From Kalaharituber pfeilii (taxonomy: Eukaryota > Ascomycota > Pezizomycetes > Pezizales > Pezizaceae): a stretch of DNA of 64,000 nt. The notes below the pieces were generated by a model. It had not been told where the DNA came from. It searched no databases and saw only the letters and a list, made by a program, of their open reading frames with translations. The stretch is from positions 310,001 through 374,000 of the forward strand of contig WHUZ01000003.1 in NCBI GenBank assembly GCA_015179045.1, written 5' to 3'. A program made the translations under genes and the position numbers. Shown one piece after another: positions 11,648 to 24,605 of this stretch; the first letter of the stretch is position 1, and each line of letters starts with the position of its first letter.

Positions 11648-13548
11648 AGTTAATGCTTCTTGTTTTTACTTTTGATGTTGGGTTAAAAAAAAGGGAAATA
11701 TAAAATTGTCAATTTTCGGGGATTCTCTGCCTCCTTGAATTGCAACTCAGTCACAATGCATCTCCCAGTTTACGACTACTGCCTCTCTTTGATGGTAATG
11801 AGACTTCAATGAAATGGGAAGCAGGAGTGGAGGATCAGTTGGCAGTATGGGAGGAGTGCTGTGTATATCTTCGGGAGTTTTTGTTGCAATTATGCATTGT
11901 TCGATGATTTCTTTCTCTGATTTTTCTCTGGTTAAATTTTTCCGTTCTCGTTTCTTGTCTCGGTTATTTCTCTTATTTCTGTTACTGGGTTCTATCGTCT
12001 CTGGAGTGTATGGAAAAATAAAGCTTCTTGATTCACTCTATCATTGGTAGAGAGTATTGACGTACCCCGGAGAGAGTAGAAGTATAACTTTGAACTTGTA
12101 TTGTACAAGATGGATCACATAACAGAGTAGCTCATTGAGGACTTGTCTCGTGCTCTAGTTACAGGCGCCTACATGTTCTCGTACCCAGAATTTATGCCTA
12201 CAGAAACTATCTACATATAGGGATGTTCTGATGCAATCAACACCTTATTTAGCTCCTAGATTCTTCTCTCTCTCGCAGGACTGCAGTGTGGAGTATGATA
12301 GCCAAGTAGAGTACTTGTCAGGGGCACGGGACCGCCTACAGAACCTGGGGACCAGGATACTACATGTCAGCAACAAAACAAAACGGGATTCTGGTTTAAG
12401 ACACAGTAAAACGCCTGGGTACCAGGCTAAGCTCGAGAGCAACTATTAATGGTACTTGCTTGCATGAGATCTGTAAATCGCACCAGTCTACAAATTGCAT
12501 TCTAGAGATAGTTCTTACAGTAGTCAGGCTTGTATTCCGTAGGTAGTTAGTTCCTCACCCGGCATGAGACCATGCAGGCTACTACTGCAACCAGACTAAC
12601 GACCTCACCTTTACCGGCATATCCCAGAAAAGGAAAGCTCACTGTAGAGTAAAGTTCTTATATATGCAATAAAATTTACATCATCCCCGCCAATGCCGAG
12701 TATTACACTAGCCTATCTCCACGGCATCCCCTTTTCACGTTAGTTGCCTATGCTAGTTTGTTCATTTCCCCTAATAACATATTTGACCTCACGGCATATG
12801 AAGTATGCGTGAGGTGTCTATAAAGATTAGCCACATCCTGCCATTCCGCGTAGACCATAAGTTATATTGCATTTCCTATATAGTGCGTATGCAGGTCGCA
12901 ATTGTTAGCTATGCTCAAGGTGGTTTATATCTCCGATGTAGCCTTTGCCGCAGCCGTCACCCTTAAAACTAGAATTTCGCCCGACCCTAACTGTAGCGCT
13001 GTCCGTATATGCATATTGCGGAGGTACGAATACGGATATTAAGGCCCCACTACAGTCCCCGGGCTGCGCATCATATTGTCATCATGCCAGTGTCAGGGCA
13101 AAGCGCCATGCGGCGCCGCGCCGTTGAAAGCCTATCATAGTTAGCGACTCGAGGAATTCGGGTATTGGACTTGTAGCCTGAGTGGCCTGCAACGGTTGAA
13201 TGAGTTACGGCAATCATAGCAATTATGGCGTTTTATAACATCAATCGATTATGTATTGTTCACGGGTGGCAAAAAAGTCCGGATCTTATATCTATTATTA
13301 TTTAAACAAAAAAAAAGCCCTAATTGATCCATCGCTCCCTATTCCCCCTGTGGCTCGCTGTCTCCCGTGGCTCGCTATCCTCCCCCGCGCCACCCCCTTC
13401 GCGCCACCTCCCCTCAGATGGTAACTGATCCCCAAGGGAGCATAGTGCGAGTGTGTGAAAAAGGTGTCAAACCCATCCCGAAGTGACTTGCGGCCGTACG
13501 TGGAGTCCCCTCCCTAGTATGAATATATTTTCAGCGGCAAACAGATAT

Positions 13549-13966
13549 CCTGAAAATAACACGGACTTCCATGAAATACCCATCTAGTTTTTTAAATAGT
13601 AGTCAAGTATGCCTTAGCTGCAAGAGAGCGTTATCCCTTATATTAACGCATTCTGAGTATTTCTACGCGCAGTTAACATCTATGACCTCTATATATACTG
13701 AATAAATAAGGTATAAAATGCATACAGATCTCTGTCAAATAATGATATAGTTTATTTTGTTTATATAGGATATATTTTTCACAATAGTTCTTATATACAA
13801 TAATGAGAATTCAAGGATGATACTTTCTATGAACACTGGTCATGTGTTTTTAACGTGATGTAGTGTCACTAAGTAGGCTAGTCAGTGTTGTTGTCATGGC
13901 GAAGACATACTTAATACTATTTAAAAAACTAGATGGGTATTTCAAGGACGTCCGTGTATTTTCAGG
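13549..13966. mobile_element. ~418-bp MITE with ~60-bp terminal inverted repeats
   Basis: The left end (CCTGAAAATAACACGGACTT at 13549) and the right end (reverse complement starting CCTGAAAATACACGGACGTC, ending at 13966) match over about 60 bases with a few mismatches and one indel, continuing through CCCATCTAGTTTTTTAAATA. The interior of about 290 bp is A/T-rich and non-coding. Flanking bases allow a TA target duplication one base outside the repeats. This is a non-autonomous DNA transposon by structure; no transposase source is visible in the window. Confidence 0.75.
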
Positions 13967-16900
13967 GTATAAAAAACCTTTTCTCGTAAGGAATATCATA
14001 TGAATTACCACGAATTATGCCCCTACACATCACCGCATACGCATATCGACTTAATTTTTTGCAAAATGCCCATCTAAGTCAAAGAGCTGTAATATTAGAC
14101 AGAAAAGTAATATTTGGACAGCGACGTCAGAGCTATCATGATGCTTGCAATTCTTGATTGATATGTGATGAAGACACCAATATAAATCGAATATGTGTGC
14201 GTTGTTTGTGTTTGTAGATGCGCACTGAATGTTGATGTGAATATGCGAGTGCTGCATATGGAGCGAAATAATGCGGGTGTATGCAGTAAAGTAGGTTACT
14301 AACTGAGCTGTGCTTACCCAAACAGCCTCTTGTATCTAAAAGCTCATGTTGGCCACCATCCCATAAGCCAATGTACGAAGGGCCAAGGCACTAAAAGCGC
14401 TCCAGTCAAGTATAGTAAAGTGAAGTGTGGTAACAATTCTCAATTAATCGTCGACAAACCCCTATTAAGTATGAGAAGTTCTGTCCAGTCTCCGAAGCAT
14501 GTGACCATTATGTCAGACTGAACTACTCTTGAGCACCACAAACTGCGGTGTAACTTAATCAGCAACCTACTGTTATGGTGCTGGCAGCTTGAGACTTGTC
14601 ATATTGCATCTTCTGACATAGTTTGGTGAAACCACTCTTAGTACCTAAGGCGCCAGACATCATATCACGTGTACAAGACAAAGGTACCACGATGATAGGA
14701 AGCTGCAAATTGAGCTGCAAATTCAGCTCGCAATCAAAGATCAGATGATGTAGATTTTATATGTACAATAGCAAACTTGCTATATCTGTGCGTGCTCTCA
14801 CTAACATATCTCATTGCTTCATAGGTATTTTTCTAAGTACTTTGGCATGCTTAGTGCATTACTCTCCAGTAGTCATGGCCGGATAAGTAGTCCACAATAC
14901 GCCTCAGGCTGACATGTGAAGACAAAAGTCTCATATCTGCAACGATAATTGGGGAAAGCTGAGACAAAAGAAATTCTCGCGTAGGCCTATAGAATTCAAA
15001 TACTGTGGTATTAAATCATGAGGACTTGAGGGATTTCGCTGTTAGATATTCTGACGTTGTAAGGTGGCCAGTAGTAAGTAACGCATCTAGCAATGCTATA
15101 GCTCAGTTTTATGTATCGTACAGAGTCGCTCATGTCCACTATCACTTTCAGCGTTTGCGAGCAAAGTTGCTCATGATTAGGAGTAATTAGTTACAGCACT
15201 CTATGGACGAATATTCCTCTGATTCTCCAATAGCAAGTTTACAACTTCACCCAACGAAACAGTAAAATACTCTAGGGCTGACCCTCTCCCTGTCCAGTTC
15301 CACTTCATTCACAGAAGTCTGCAAGTACATTATGTAGCTAAACCCAGCCCTACCCTCGACAGGTTCTCTCTAATTGTCGATCCAGAGTATGACATGCATT
15401 ACATGTGCATGAATAACAAGCGCTAGGAAAAACTGAGTCTGGGCGCAGCACAATTGAGGGGTTTTATGAGATACTTGGAGGCATTGAATAGTAAGATACA
15501 CGAGAACAGTAACACAGGAACAATAGCACAGAGAAGTGTAATACAGAATTTTTTTTTTTTTTTTTTTTTTTTTGGCAATTGAGCCTTTTGGCTCCGCCAA
15601 TTTATGTGACTTCTAGCTAGATATGATATGAGGTAAGTAAACAGCGATGACTATTAAACCAATGACACGTGCAATCGAAGTGCAATAATCTCGTGCCCAT
15701 CCTTGAACGGGAAGAAGTAAGCGGACAGCCGCGACAGTAAAAAAAGAAAATCAACCTCCGGGGCTCATTGAGCTCATCGAGGTGCAGTTGAGGACAGATA
15801 TACAGAAACTTCCCTTGCTGCCCGCTGGAGGGCGGCATAATAATGAAGCACGTGAGCGAGATATTTACTTTGGGAGAGGACTGTGCTGCTAGAAGTCCTA
15901 ACGATCTCTTGCCAAGTTTAAGTACTCTATTGCTATAGAGTTGCATGCAAGCCAAACAATTACTCGATACTTTGACTTGCTCGAAATCAACGTTACTTTG
16001 ACAGTTCCGATTCAAATTGCGATCCTGGCATTGCGTGGTCAGAGGTCCAAGTCGGCGTCTCTTTCGAAGCATTATCTTCGGCGAGAGAACTAGAAACTTG
16101 TGTTTTGCATAGTGCTCTAGAAATCTGGCGCATAATTGAAAACTTACTTTTGTCATAAGCGTTGTTGACATTTTATCTAAGAGGTCTTCCGGTATTAGAG
16201 TCAACGTTCAAACACTCTGCAATTTGAGTACTGTGGCGGTGTGGATTCAAACTCTTAACCCAACGTTCAGTTTCCTTGAACGGTAGATCTCTGAACACTA
16301 CACAGAGGTACGTAATAGACCTCATTATACTTGCTGCTCCACTTCCCATTTAGCTCCTCTCCTCCAATACTCTTTTTTCCCCACCTACTTCATCCTCAGG
16401 CTTGAAATGCCACTCGATTTCACATACTTATGCGGCTCTATATACTTCTGACAAGGATTACTGAAAATGAGCACTTCAATGCTTATCTCACATATCACAT
16501 CGATATCAACTGCATTGAAGCATGAGCCTTGTGGTTCCCCGTCCGGACTTATTACTGGCCTCTATTTCCCGCTTGAATGCACAAGGCCACCAATCAGTGT
16601 CTTTGTGATACCATACATATACAATATAAGTACTCTAATTCCCACATTCACGGGTTATTAAACAAAAGTTTTGCCGACTTGACGCTTATATAAGTTTGGC
16701 AGGCCACTAAAGATCACTTAATCTCTCCTCGCCGCACATATCTTGGGTCCACTTCTGCACAGCTGGTGTCGCACTGACGTACCCTTTCCTGTCCTACCGT
16801 GCCCTATGGTACACAAATATCCCACTACTCCACCTTCGCTTTCCTCTTCCCCGCTTTCATATCTGTCCCCTCTCACTGTGTTGTTCTATCTTTAGTAGAA

Positions 16901-17379
16901 CGTACCTGGTAAGGAACTGCACTTACCGATAACTTTACAGTCAGCTAATTGAACCAGTACAATATGTCGAACCCAAATTTGATGTAGATAAGCTTAAATT
17001 GTTGTATGCCCTAGAAATGAGTCCTAATTACAATCTAAGTTAGAGTGATACGATATCGATAAATTCATATTTATTATTTTTAAGGCTACTCACAGGCATG
17101 GTACATGGTACGCAATATATACTGGTCCATGAAATTGTGCTCGATGCAGTAGATCCTCACTTGTTTCTTTAGTACCCTCATCACACAGCGTACGTTAATT
17201 CAAAGCATGTAGGTGAGCACCCTTAAGCTTGAAAAATGTCTTACATACAGTATCTGTGCTGCAGAATACCTGCGTACGCACGCAGCGCGGTTTAACTTTG
17301 CAAAATTTCCCAATTGTAACCCCACGTCTGATTAATCTCAATGATGAAAAACAATCGTATGAATATGATGTAAATATGC

Positions 17380-17410
<31 letters not shown>

Positions 17411-18058
17411 TGTTATAGGACTATAGGTGCCTAGGAGGTCGGCCTGGGAGATAGCATAGAAGAGGGAAATACCCCGCCCAAGGCCCACCCTTGGTCTGTT
17501 AGAACCAGACACAGCAACCTGTGCCTTAGCTCAGGGTTTGAGCTCTATCCCAAAGTAGCATATCAAAAATTCAAAAAGTGAGAGGCCGTTTTTTGAGGAT
17601 GAGTTTAGATTTTATTCTCATAATTTATGTTATGTACAGGATATATGAGTGGAAAACAAGACATGGGAAACTAGGGAGATATCGAGATAGGTTGTATAAG
17701 TACCTGCCACCTTTGTATGTATATATGTGCACGATAAATATTGGAAAGGACGTAAGTAATATATCGTACTAGATGTACCGGAAGTTACGCTTTGTCAGAT
17801 CTCTTTGTTGCTCTCAACAAGTAGTGTACATAGAAGTAGTGAAAATTGACCCTTAAGTAGAAGGAAATAAGAAAGTACAAGCATTTGTAAAACTCCTCAA
17901 TCGTACAACTGAAGTTTAGATATATATACAACGATAAAATCCAAGTTATGCATGTTCAAGAGTCCTATATATTTTGGGGGAACGAGATGTGTTCGGAAGG
18001 ATGGGAGAATATTGGTTGGTACGGAACGGTGGTATTGAATGGAAAAGTAAGGTTACAG

Positions 18059-18089
<31 letters not shown>

Positions 18090-18335
18090 TGAGGTAAAAG
18101 ACAAGAACACTTGTACGCGACGCAAAACATATAATCTTTCATCTCGATATCAAAATTATTGCCCTAGCCTGCAGTTTGCAGTTGATTGATACCATTCCCC
18201 AAATTTCGACCAAATTCTTATTTCCAGAGCTTCCTTTGTCCTCTTTCCTTTCCCGTTAATAGCTTTTTTAATTGTATCAATAGCCTTTAAAAACGTCCTC
18301 CCCTCTGAAATCAGCCTTCCAACACTCGAGGGAGG

Positions 18336-18385
<50 letters not shown>
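18336..18385 (+). repeat. Poly(A) run of 50
   Basis: Uninterrupted A50, the longest homopolymer in the window. No target-site duplication or retroelement body is recognisable next to it, so I treat it as a simple repeat. Confidence 0.9.
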
Positions 18386-18386
<1 letters not shown>

Positions 18387-18854
18387 GAAATCATGAAATA
18401 TGTATGATGCGAGAGGTGCTTGATAGAGTAAGAAATACGAGAGGGAAAAAGGGGGAAAACCGCAACTTAATTTCTGGAAGCAAACACACAAAAAACATAC
18501 GCACGTACACACACGCCAGGTAAAAGAAGCAAACAAGTCAATTTCATCATCAGGCAATCAATCAAGGTCAATACATCAGGCACATTTATATGTAAAGTAA
18601 GCGAGGGACTTAACGAGAGTTACATCGCCATGAGGAAATTTGAGACATAAGTAAAAACGAAGCAAAGAATCCCAAAAAGAAGATAAAAATAAAAGTAAAT
18701 AAGAATAAAGGCTCTCAATCCATGGTCATCACCATTCAATCCATAAAAAAAATTTCACATTGCCCTCCCCGCGTGTATTCAATGATCCGTAGTCCTCATT
18801 CACAGGGAAAAAGAAAAAGAAAAAGAAAAAGAGAAAAAGAAGTAAATGAAAGAT

Positions 18855-18886
<32 letters not shown>

Positions 18887-20042
18887 TTTCCCGGTTCTTA
18901 TATTTTCCACTTGTATCCTGCTATCACTGTCGCTCAATCCATCCACGCCATTGATTCACCGTCCATACAAATATCCAAGCAAGTCCAAGCAAAAAATCCC
19001 GCAGGCCTGGATGAGTAATGTAATAATAGTCCTATGTCACACTCCGCTTTGTGCTTCTCCAGGAATGGTGATCAATGCGACAAATTACTTCCCTAGTTTA
19101 GCCCGCACAACAAACGGGAACGAAATAGAATAACCACTAACAATCAGCCAAGACCACAGATAAAGGCACCAAAACAAGCCAGGGTAATATGTTAAGAGAT
19201 GACCGTTGAGAGGAAGTGAGCGTAAGAAGAGGAAAAAAAGAGAAAGAAAGAAAATAAAAACAAAATGAAATACCTGATAATGATATGATGACCCCTGAAG
19301 CTCTTTATAGCGCTACTCACCATCACCATTTCGGTTTTGTTGCACAGTATTAAAGCAGTGGGAAGGAAATGATATCAGGAATGGGAAAAAGAGACTCCAA
19401 CAAGCAGAAGATAACCAGCCCACCCATTGTGGAGTTCATCAACGAAAAAAAAAAGGCATGTGAACAAAATAACATAGGATGATTTTGTACACCGTAACCG
19501 TGATCCCCATGAGATAATTCAGTTAGACGAGCACAAAAAATAGACTACTTTCACAATTCTACTCAACACATCGTACAGCTTTTTGTCTGGATGAAGGATG
19601 AGCGAAGAGGAAGAGTATGTCTCAATCCTTATGAAGTGAATAAAACCCGCTGGGAAGTATGTACCTGAACGTAATGTGATGCATAATCAGACTGCACGCT
19701 GTCAGACGGAGGATAAACCAGTCCAATAAAAAATGTAATGTGCTCAACGGCTGTGAGGTAGTGGTATGATGGGGAGAGGTGAAGAAAAGAGCAAACGACC
19801 AAGTGACCTCACAAAACTCCTATTGCCCCATAGGAAAGAAAAGCAACAAACAAAAAAACCAGATGATGTCCAAGTTTTTTTAAAAAGGAAGATATATGCA
19901 CTTTCCGATTTGTACCGTCCGCTACTCTATCCTCATTGGCCAAATGAAACCGAACAATGATGCTAGGTTTACCCCCAGAATATGCATCCCTACACTCTAT
20001 GCAAGCTCGAGAATTTGGTTTTCGATGTTGATTGTAAGAAAG

Positions 20043-23027
20043 CTAACACCGGTAAAGACCAAACTCGCCTTCGTCTTTTAGGGTGTCCTGCAGGCTGCCA
20101 AGTAGCTTCCTTACCTTCTCCAACAGGGGCCCTAACATTTTTGTATCGAAATGTACTTTGCTATTTCTTGACATCGTCGACGAGCCGGTACCAGGATAAA
20201 GGCTATCGGATGGGCCTCGCTGAATCCGTTCCATGATGGATCTAGCCAGTGCCAACGGGTCTGATCTTCCAATCGTCGCAGCTTTTCGAGAGTCTGTAGA
20301 TGAGGTCGAATAACTCTTAACATGTCGACTAGGTAGCCGTTCCAGAGAATTGTTTGGTTCTGTGAATAATGACTCCAAATTATTTCCACCAAATATATCG
20401 TCATCTGGCAGGAGAATTGACGTCCTTCTGGTTGTCACGGTGATTTGGCTGTTGCGGCTTTCCTCACTCATAACACGTCTGACATCTTCATCTTCATCTG
20501 TAGACTCATCATTCAACGACGATAGCCCAGAAATTTCGTTATCTCTTTGCCTGCCCCTCTTTTCCTCTTCTTCAGCTCCCACTGACGCTAGGGCTATGAT
20601 TCCTTCAGCCTCATCCCACATTTTCTCATGTTGGCCCCATCGCACGCCAGTTGATAGAGCTAGTTCATGAAGTTTCTTGAGTTCTATAAATAACAATCAG
20701 ATTCAAACCTGCTTGGATAGCTTCCGAAACAGAAAAACAAATACCTTGCACCAAAGCAGCAAACTCTTTCACGGAATCTAAATGTCGGAGAACTTTTTGC
20801 TGTCGTTCTTGTATGGCCTGAGGAACAACTACCTCCCCACCACCCAAGCCAGACTCATCATCTTCGAAATCACTATCCCAGCTTTCGCTTGCCACTGTAT
20901 TTAAATTTTGTTAGACTACGATAAATGACAGTAAAGAGCTTAATTAGTATTTGTACTTACTGTGTCTCGCTGAGGATCTCACTGGCAAGCTCTGACTACG
21001 GGTATGCAAGGAGTTTGGAGCTGAACCCTCTTTTTGTGCTACGGTTGAGGCAGATTTGCCCTTAGTATAAGTTGTTTTAGACCTCCACGTTGTTGCCCCC
21101 TGCCTAATGCTTGCCGGTGAACTTCCCAGGTTGCTGTTACTGTCGCCACCATTATCCCACTCCGTCGTCCAATCTTCGAAACTGCTTCTGGAACCATTAT
21201 CGTGCCTCAGCCCAGCCTTAAGAAAGGAGGCAGAGCTTTCTGATCGTCTAGCATTCATTGGAACCCCGCCAAATGGAACGTCATCCGCGCGGGAATTCTT
21301 TGGCATTTCCCAATCACTCCCCCAATTAATATCATCATTATCATCCTGTCGATTTGAAAGCCATTCGTCCAACTTGACAGGGGGAGGTGTTAACCCTCTA
21401 AAAACATCACTGGTTGGCGATACGTTATCAATCTCATCCACAAACGGAGCTCCTCGAGTTTTCTTTAATGCTACTGAAGCCGACATATCTGGAGGTGATG
21501 AGCTCAAATCAAATAATGACTCGACCCGGACCGGTGGTGTTACACCTTCGTTTACTCTTGTTCGTACAGAATCATATGGGTTTTCAATAGCCAAGCCGTC
21601 ATCGCTTCCAATTAAGGTCGATGCACGCTCAGATCCAGCATTCGTCAGTAACGACAAACGGTGGGGACCGTAAATGCTGTCAGTCTGAAGTATATTACCG
21701 TTGTCGTTGTTGTTGTCGTTGTCGTTGGCGTTGTCGTTATTGTTTTCGTTGTTCACGTTGTCGCCCTCTTCGCAAGAAACCAATGAACCACAAACTGAAG
21801 ATGAATCAGATGGAGAATCTCTCTCGTCGCAGATTGGTGCAGTAGTGGTAGCCTCTTGCTCAATGTCACAATTTAGCACGGACACAGACTGGATTGGGGG
21901 TAGGTGCTGAAACTCGCTTGGATATGGCCTTGGCAGGGGTGAGGGTGGAAAATTTTCCGAGGGTGTATGATATGGAGTAGGTTGCGGGATCCAGTTACAT
22001 GCGGGGGCAGATGAATGTCTTCTACTGTGCCGACTTGGCAGCCGCGGGGAATGCAGTATGTTAGATATAGAGAATGACCTTCTTATTTTAATACCTTGAA
22101 CAGATGTTGATGTTGGATGGTCAAAAGTTGAGAGCTGAGACATAACGGAGCTTGGTGGGTGTGTATCGTAGTATATAGACTGTCCAGAGTAAACAGAGCT
22201 CGTATCGGATGGCTCATCAGATATCACATGTGCTAAGACCAACGTAGGGTGATGAAGGCAATCGGGGTAGATCCGTTTAATAATGGCGGATTTTGAATGA
22301 TGTTTTTTTGCAGTAAAAAATATTCTCCACGATGCCACCGGTTGGGGATCGTAGGTCCGAAGATCGGAGTCGCACTCAGATTCAGGTAGTGTTGTTGCTG
22401 GTCGATGAACACTAATAGGGGATAGAGGTGATTGATCTCTCGCTAAAGCTGTGGCTGGTTGAGTGAGGGGGGTAGAGATCGGCGGTGAAGGCGAGAGGGC
22501 TAGAGCTGGAGAGGCCGCCCGGGAATGTACCCGTTTCACCAACTTGTTTCTAATGGACGTCCCAGGCGATGGAGTAGTGACAGAACGGCTTCGTGCTTTC
22601 GATGTAGACACACTACTAGCGGGAGTGGAGGAAGCGTGAGAGGACGCTGCAGGCCAGCACCGCAAGGATTCTGACAACCGTCGGAACCAAGATTTTCTCC
22701 TGCTAGTGGAGGTCGAGGGGGGGTCAATCGAGAGCGACGACGGACTGGCGGTGTACCTGTCCGTGGAGATGGAGCGACTGCCGGTCGAGGGCGAGGGGGA
22801 AGCAGAACTGCGTGTGGTAGAGGTGAAGCGGTCTTCGTGCTGCAGCTCACGGGGTCGGCCAAGGGCGAGGCCACAAGGTGCGATGCCGACGGTGGAAGTG
22901 GCACAGAGCTGAGTTTGATGGTAGATGTGAGTACTAAGTGATTAAGTGTGCGCACCGCGCGACAGGGGTCGGGTGATGGGAGCGAAGGGAGTGCAGGAAG
23001 GGCACTTACCGTCGATATTGTCTTCAT
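20043..23027 (-). CDS. Byr4/Bfa1-like septation (mitotic exit) regulator
   Basis: Four exons, 23027-23010, 22908-20961, 20894-20745 and 20683-20043, join in phase across 101, 66 and 61 nt introns to give 918 residues. Exon 1 has only six codons (MKTIST). It is needed because exon 2 has no early in-frame ATG and opens directly after a CAG acceptor. The first 500 residues are Ser/Pro-rich with an Asn/Asp run. Three Trp-acidic motifs follow: WGSDWEMP (about 535), WTTEWDNG (586) and ESWDSDFED (659). The last leads into the best-structured part, a helical stretch with RQQKVLRHLDSVKEFAALVQ and ELKKLHELALSTGVRWG. Motif arrangement and size resemble Byr4/Bfa1, the scaffold half of the two-part GAP for Spg1/Tem1 at the spindle pole. 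The match is from memory of the family and moderate. It could be another septation scaffold. Coding status is firm; the name is tentative. Confidence 0.6.
21694..21762 (-). repeat. Asn/Asp-coding trinucleotide repeat
   Basis: A degenerate GTT/GTC repeat (plus strand) inside exon 2 of the Byr4-like gene encodes about 20 Asn/Asp residues on the minus strand (NNENNNDNANDNDNNNDNG). This is likely a disordered, length-variable linker. Confidence 0.8.
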
Positions 23028-23343
23028 TGCTCGCAACAGATGCTAGTCCGAAAGCAATGGGTGCCTATACCAAGAGCCCGTTGCTGACCCTGCGCATTGT
23101 GAGTCGGGAGCCCGAGGGTGAAGAAGGTTCTCCAGGTCGAGCACTGTGGCCGGTCTGGGGGGCGCCCGCTGGGGCTGCTGGGCTGGGCTATCCGTGAGGG
23201 AGCGAGAGACGAGAGAGGGTGTATCCACAGAATTTTTCTTTTTAGGGAAAAAAAAAAAAATTTGTTCTGTTCTTTCCCCCCCGTTACTTTCTCTCTCTTG
23301 TTCGTTCGCACTTGGTGTCCTCGTCCTTACTTCTTCTTCTTCT

Positions 23344-23381
<38 letters not shown>

Positions 23382-24404
23382 CCTCCTCGTCGTCCTTTGC
23401 TTCGTGTGTCGCTGTGGTGCTGCGTGGTGTTCACCCTTGTGCTGTCCAGTTGTGCTGGGGGCGGGGGGGTCGAGAGAGGCAACAGCCGGCCGCCTGGCCC
23501 GTCTGCCTGAGAGAACAGAATAAATAGAACGGAGTAAATGAGGAAAGAGCGGAAAGCGAGAGAGCAGCAAACGGAAGGTCTGCTGAAACGGCGTGAGGAG
23601 GACGGGTGCCTCTGGTGAAACGGGATTGCCTGTCCCCGGTGCCTCGTTATGCTATTTTATCTGGACTGCCTGCCTTGGTCGTGGTCCGGCGTTGCGATTG
23701 ACAGCTGTCCGTCACGCCTCGATGTAACTGGGGCGACTTTAGCCCTGTGGGTCGCCTCTCACGGTGCTCTCAACGCTGGTGCCGGGAGGCAGGAGGGGCG
23801 AGTCGAGGAGGAGGGCGGAAGGGAGGCAATGAGGCGAGAGGAGACTGTGTGTCTGGATGGGCCGCTCTCTGCGAGAAGCTGTGTTCAGAGGTATCAACGA
23901 ACATCAACGACGCGAGCGCAGCATGCACAGTGATGCTATCCCAGGACATACCAATCACGGCCTGCGAATGGGGCCGCCGTCTGTTGTAGTGGGCGAGCGC
24001 ATTCACATACGGCGAGCGCGATGACTCTGGATAATGTGCGATTGTCTACACCTAGGAGGGGGGGGGGGGGGGGGCATGCCAGCCAGGCACGCCCGACGAG
24101 GGGGGCCAGCAGGTGTGGAGCACCGAAGTAGGTTTGTTTTGCACTCAGCAGCTCTGCCGCCGCAGAAGCAACCACTACACAAGCCGACCAGCTCAGCGGC
24201 CGCCGCTCGTGAGGGACTTTTCCGCTTGCGACAGTATCGATACTCCAAGGCCAGGCACAGGGCCCGTACCGCCCCATGTCCCCCCCCAGGCTGTTCGCTC
24301 GATTAAAGGACATTGATCCCACTGTCCATCGCTTCCCGGGGCGAGTGTTTCGTTTTGGCGAGATGATCACAGCCTGACTACGTCTCATCGTAGGAGTTAC
24401 CACC

Positions 24405-24605
24405 ATGACAACTTGCAACACGCTGAGAGCCAAATTAGTTCTCCATTGCGCTGCTCTTGCAAGTCGAAACATCGCTGAACCCTCGGCCCCAATGCTTCCG
24501 GCGGAGATGATCATTGAGATCCTCAAGTTAGCCCGAGGGAAGCTTTATTTATTGTCTTGTGATGCGTGATGCTCCGCGCTCATCGACCTCTTTTGAAGGA
24601 GTACT
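24405..24605 (+). pseudogene. Possible F-box gene relic
   Basis: A 54-codon ORF from an ATG at 24405 contains MLPAEMIIEILKLARGKLYL, which fits the start of an F-box (LPxE-hydrophobic-hydrophobic-xEIL). The ORF stops at 24567-24569. In the next frame the sequence continues CVMLRAHRPLLKEY, resembling the F-box C-terminal helix. One frameshift or a stop would explain the split. No downstream repeat domain is visible. The similarity is short, so chance cannot be excluded. Confidence 0.3.

Larger units (their letters stand above)
11648..20042. other. 8.4-kb gene desert
   Basis: No supported gene. ORFs reach 195 codons (15617-16204, minus) but begin with a non-ATG codon and show no domain. The stretch holds one MITE (13549-13966), an A/T-rich core, and long A or T runs at 15549-15573, 17384-17411, 18059-18087, 18336-18385 and 18855-18882. 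The purine-rich part from about 18.6 to 19.9 kb lies downstream of the Byr4-like gene and may contain its 3' UTR. Confidence 0.5.

Noticed and set aside
11814..12050. 78-codon hydrophobic ORF after RPL9
   Set aside because: Lies in T-rich sequence just downstream of RPL9, probably 3' flank; the hydrophobic character comes from the T-rich bias.
15617..16204. 195-codon minus-strand ORF
   Set aside because: First codon is TTG, no domain, composition unlike the supported genes, and a GTAAGT lies just after its best internal ATG region.
18059..18385. Poly(A) runs as LINE or SINE tails
   Set aside because: No target-site duplications or retroelement bodies are visible next to the runs.
21107..21673. 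188-codon plus-strand ORF
   Set aside because: Exactly antisense to exon 2 of the Byr4-like gene, a shadow of its Ser-rich coding.
22536..23036. 166-codon minus-strand ORF overlapping exon 1 of the Byr4-like gene
   Set aside because: Reads through the GTAAGT donor; the spliced frame connects to conserved sequence and this one does not.
23936..24526. 196-codon minus-strand ORF
   Set aside because: Crosses a G17 run, has no domain, and overlaps the more meaningful F-box-like plus-strand sequence.
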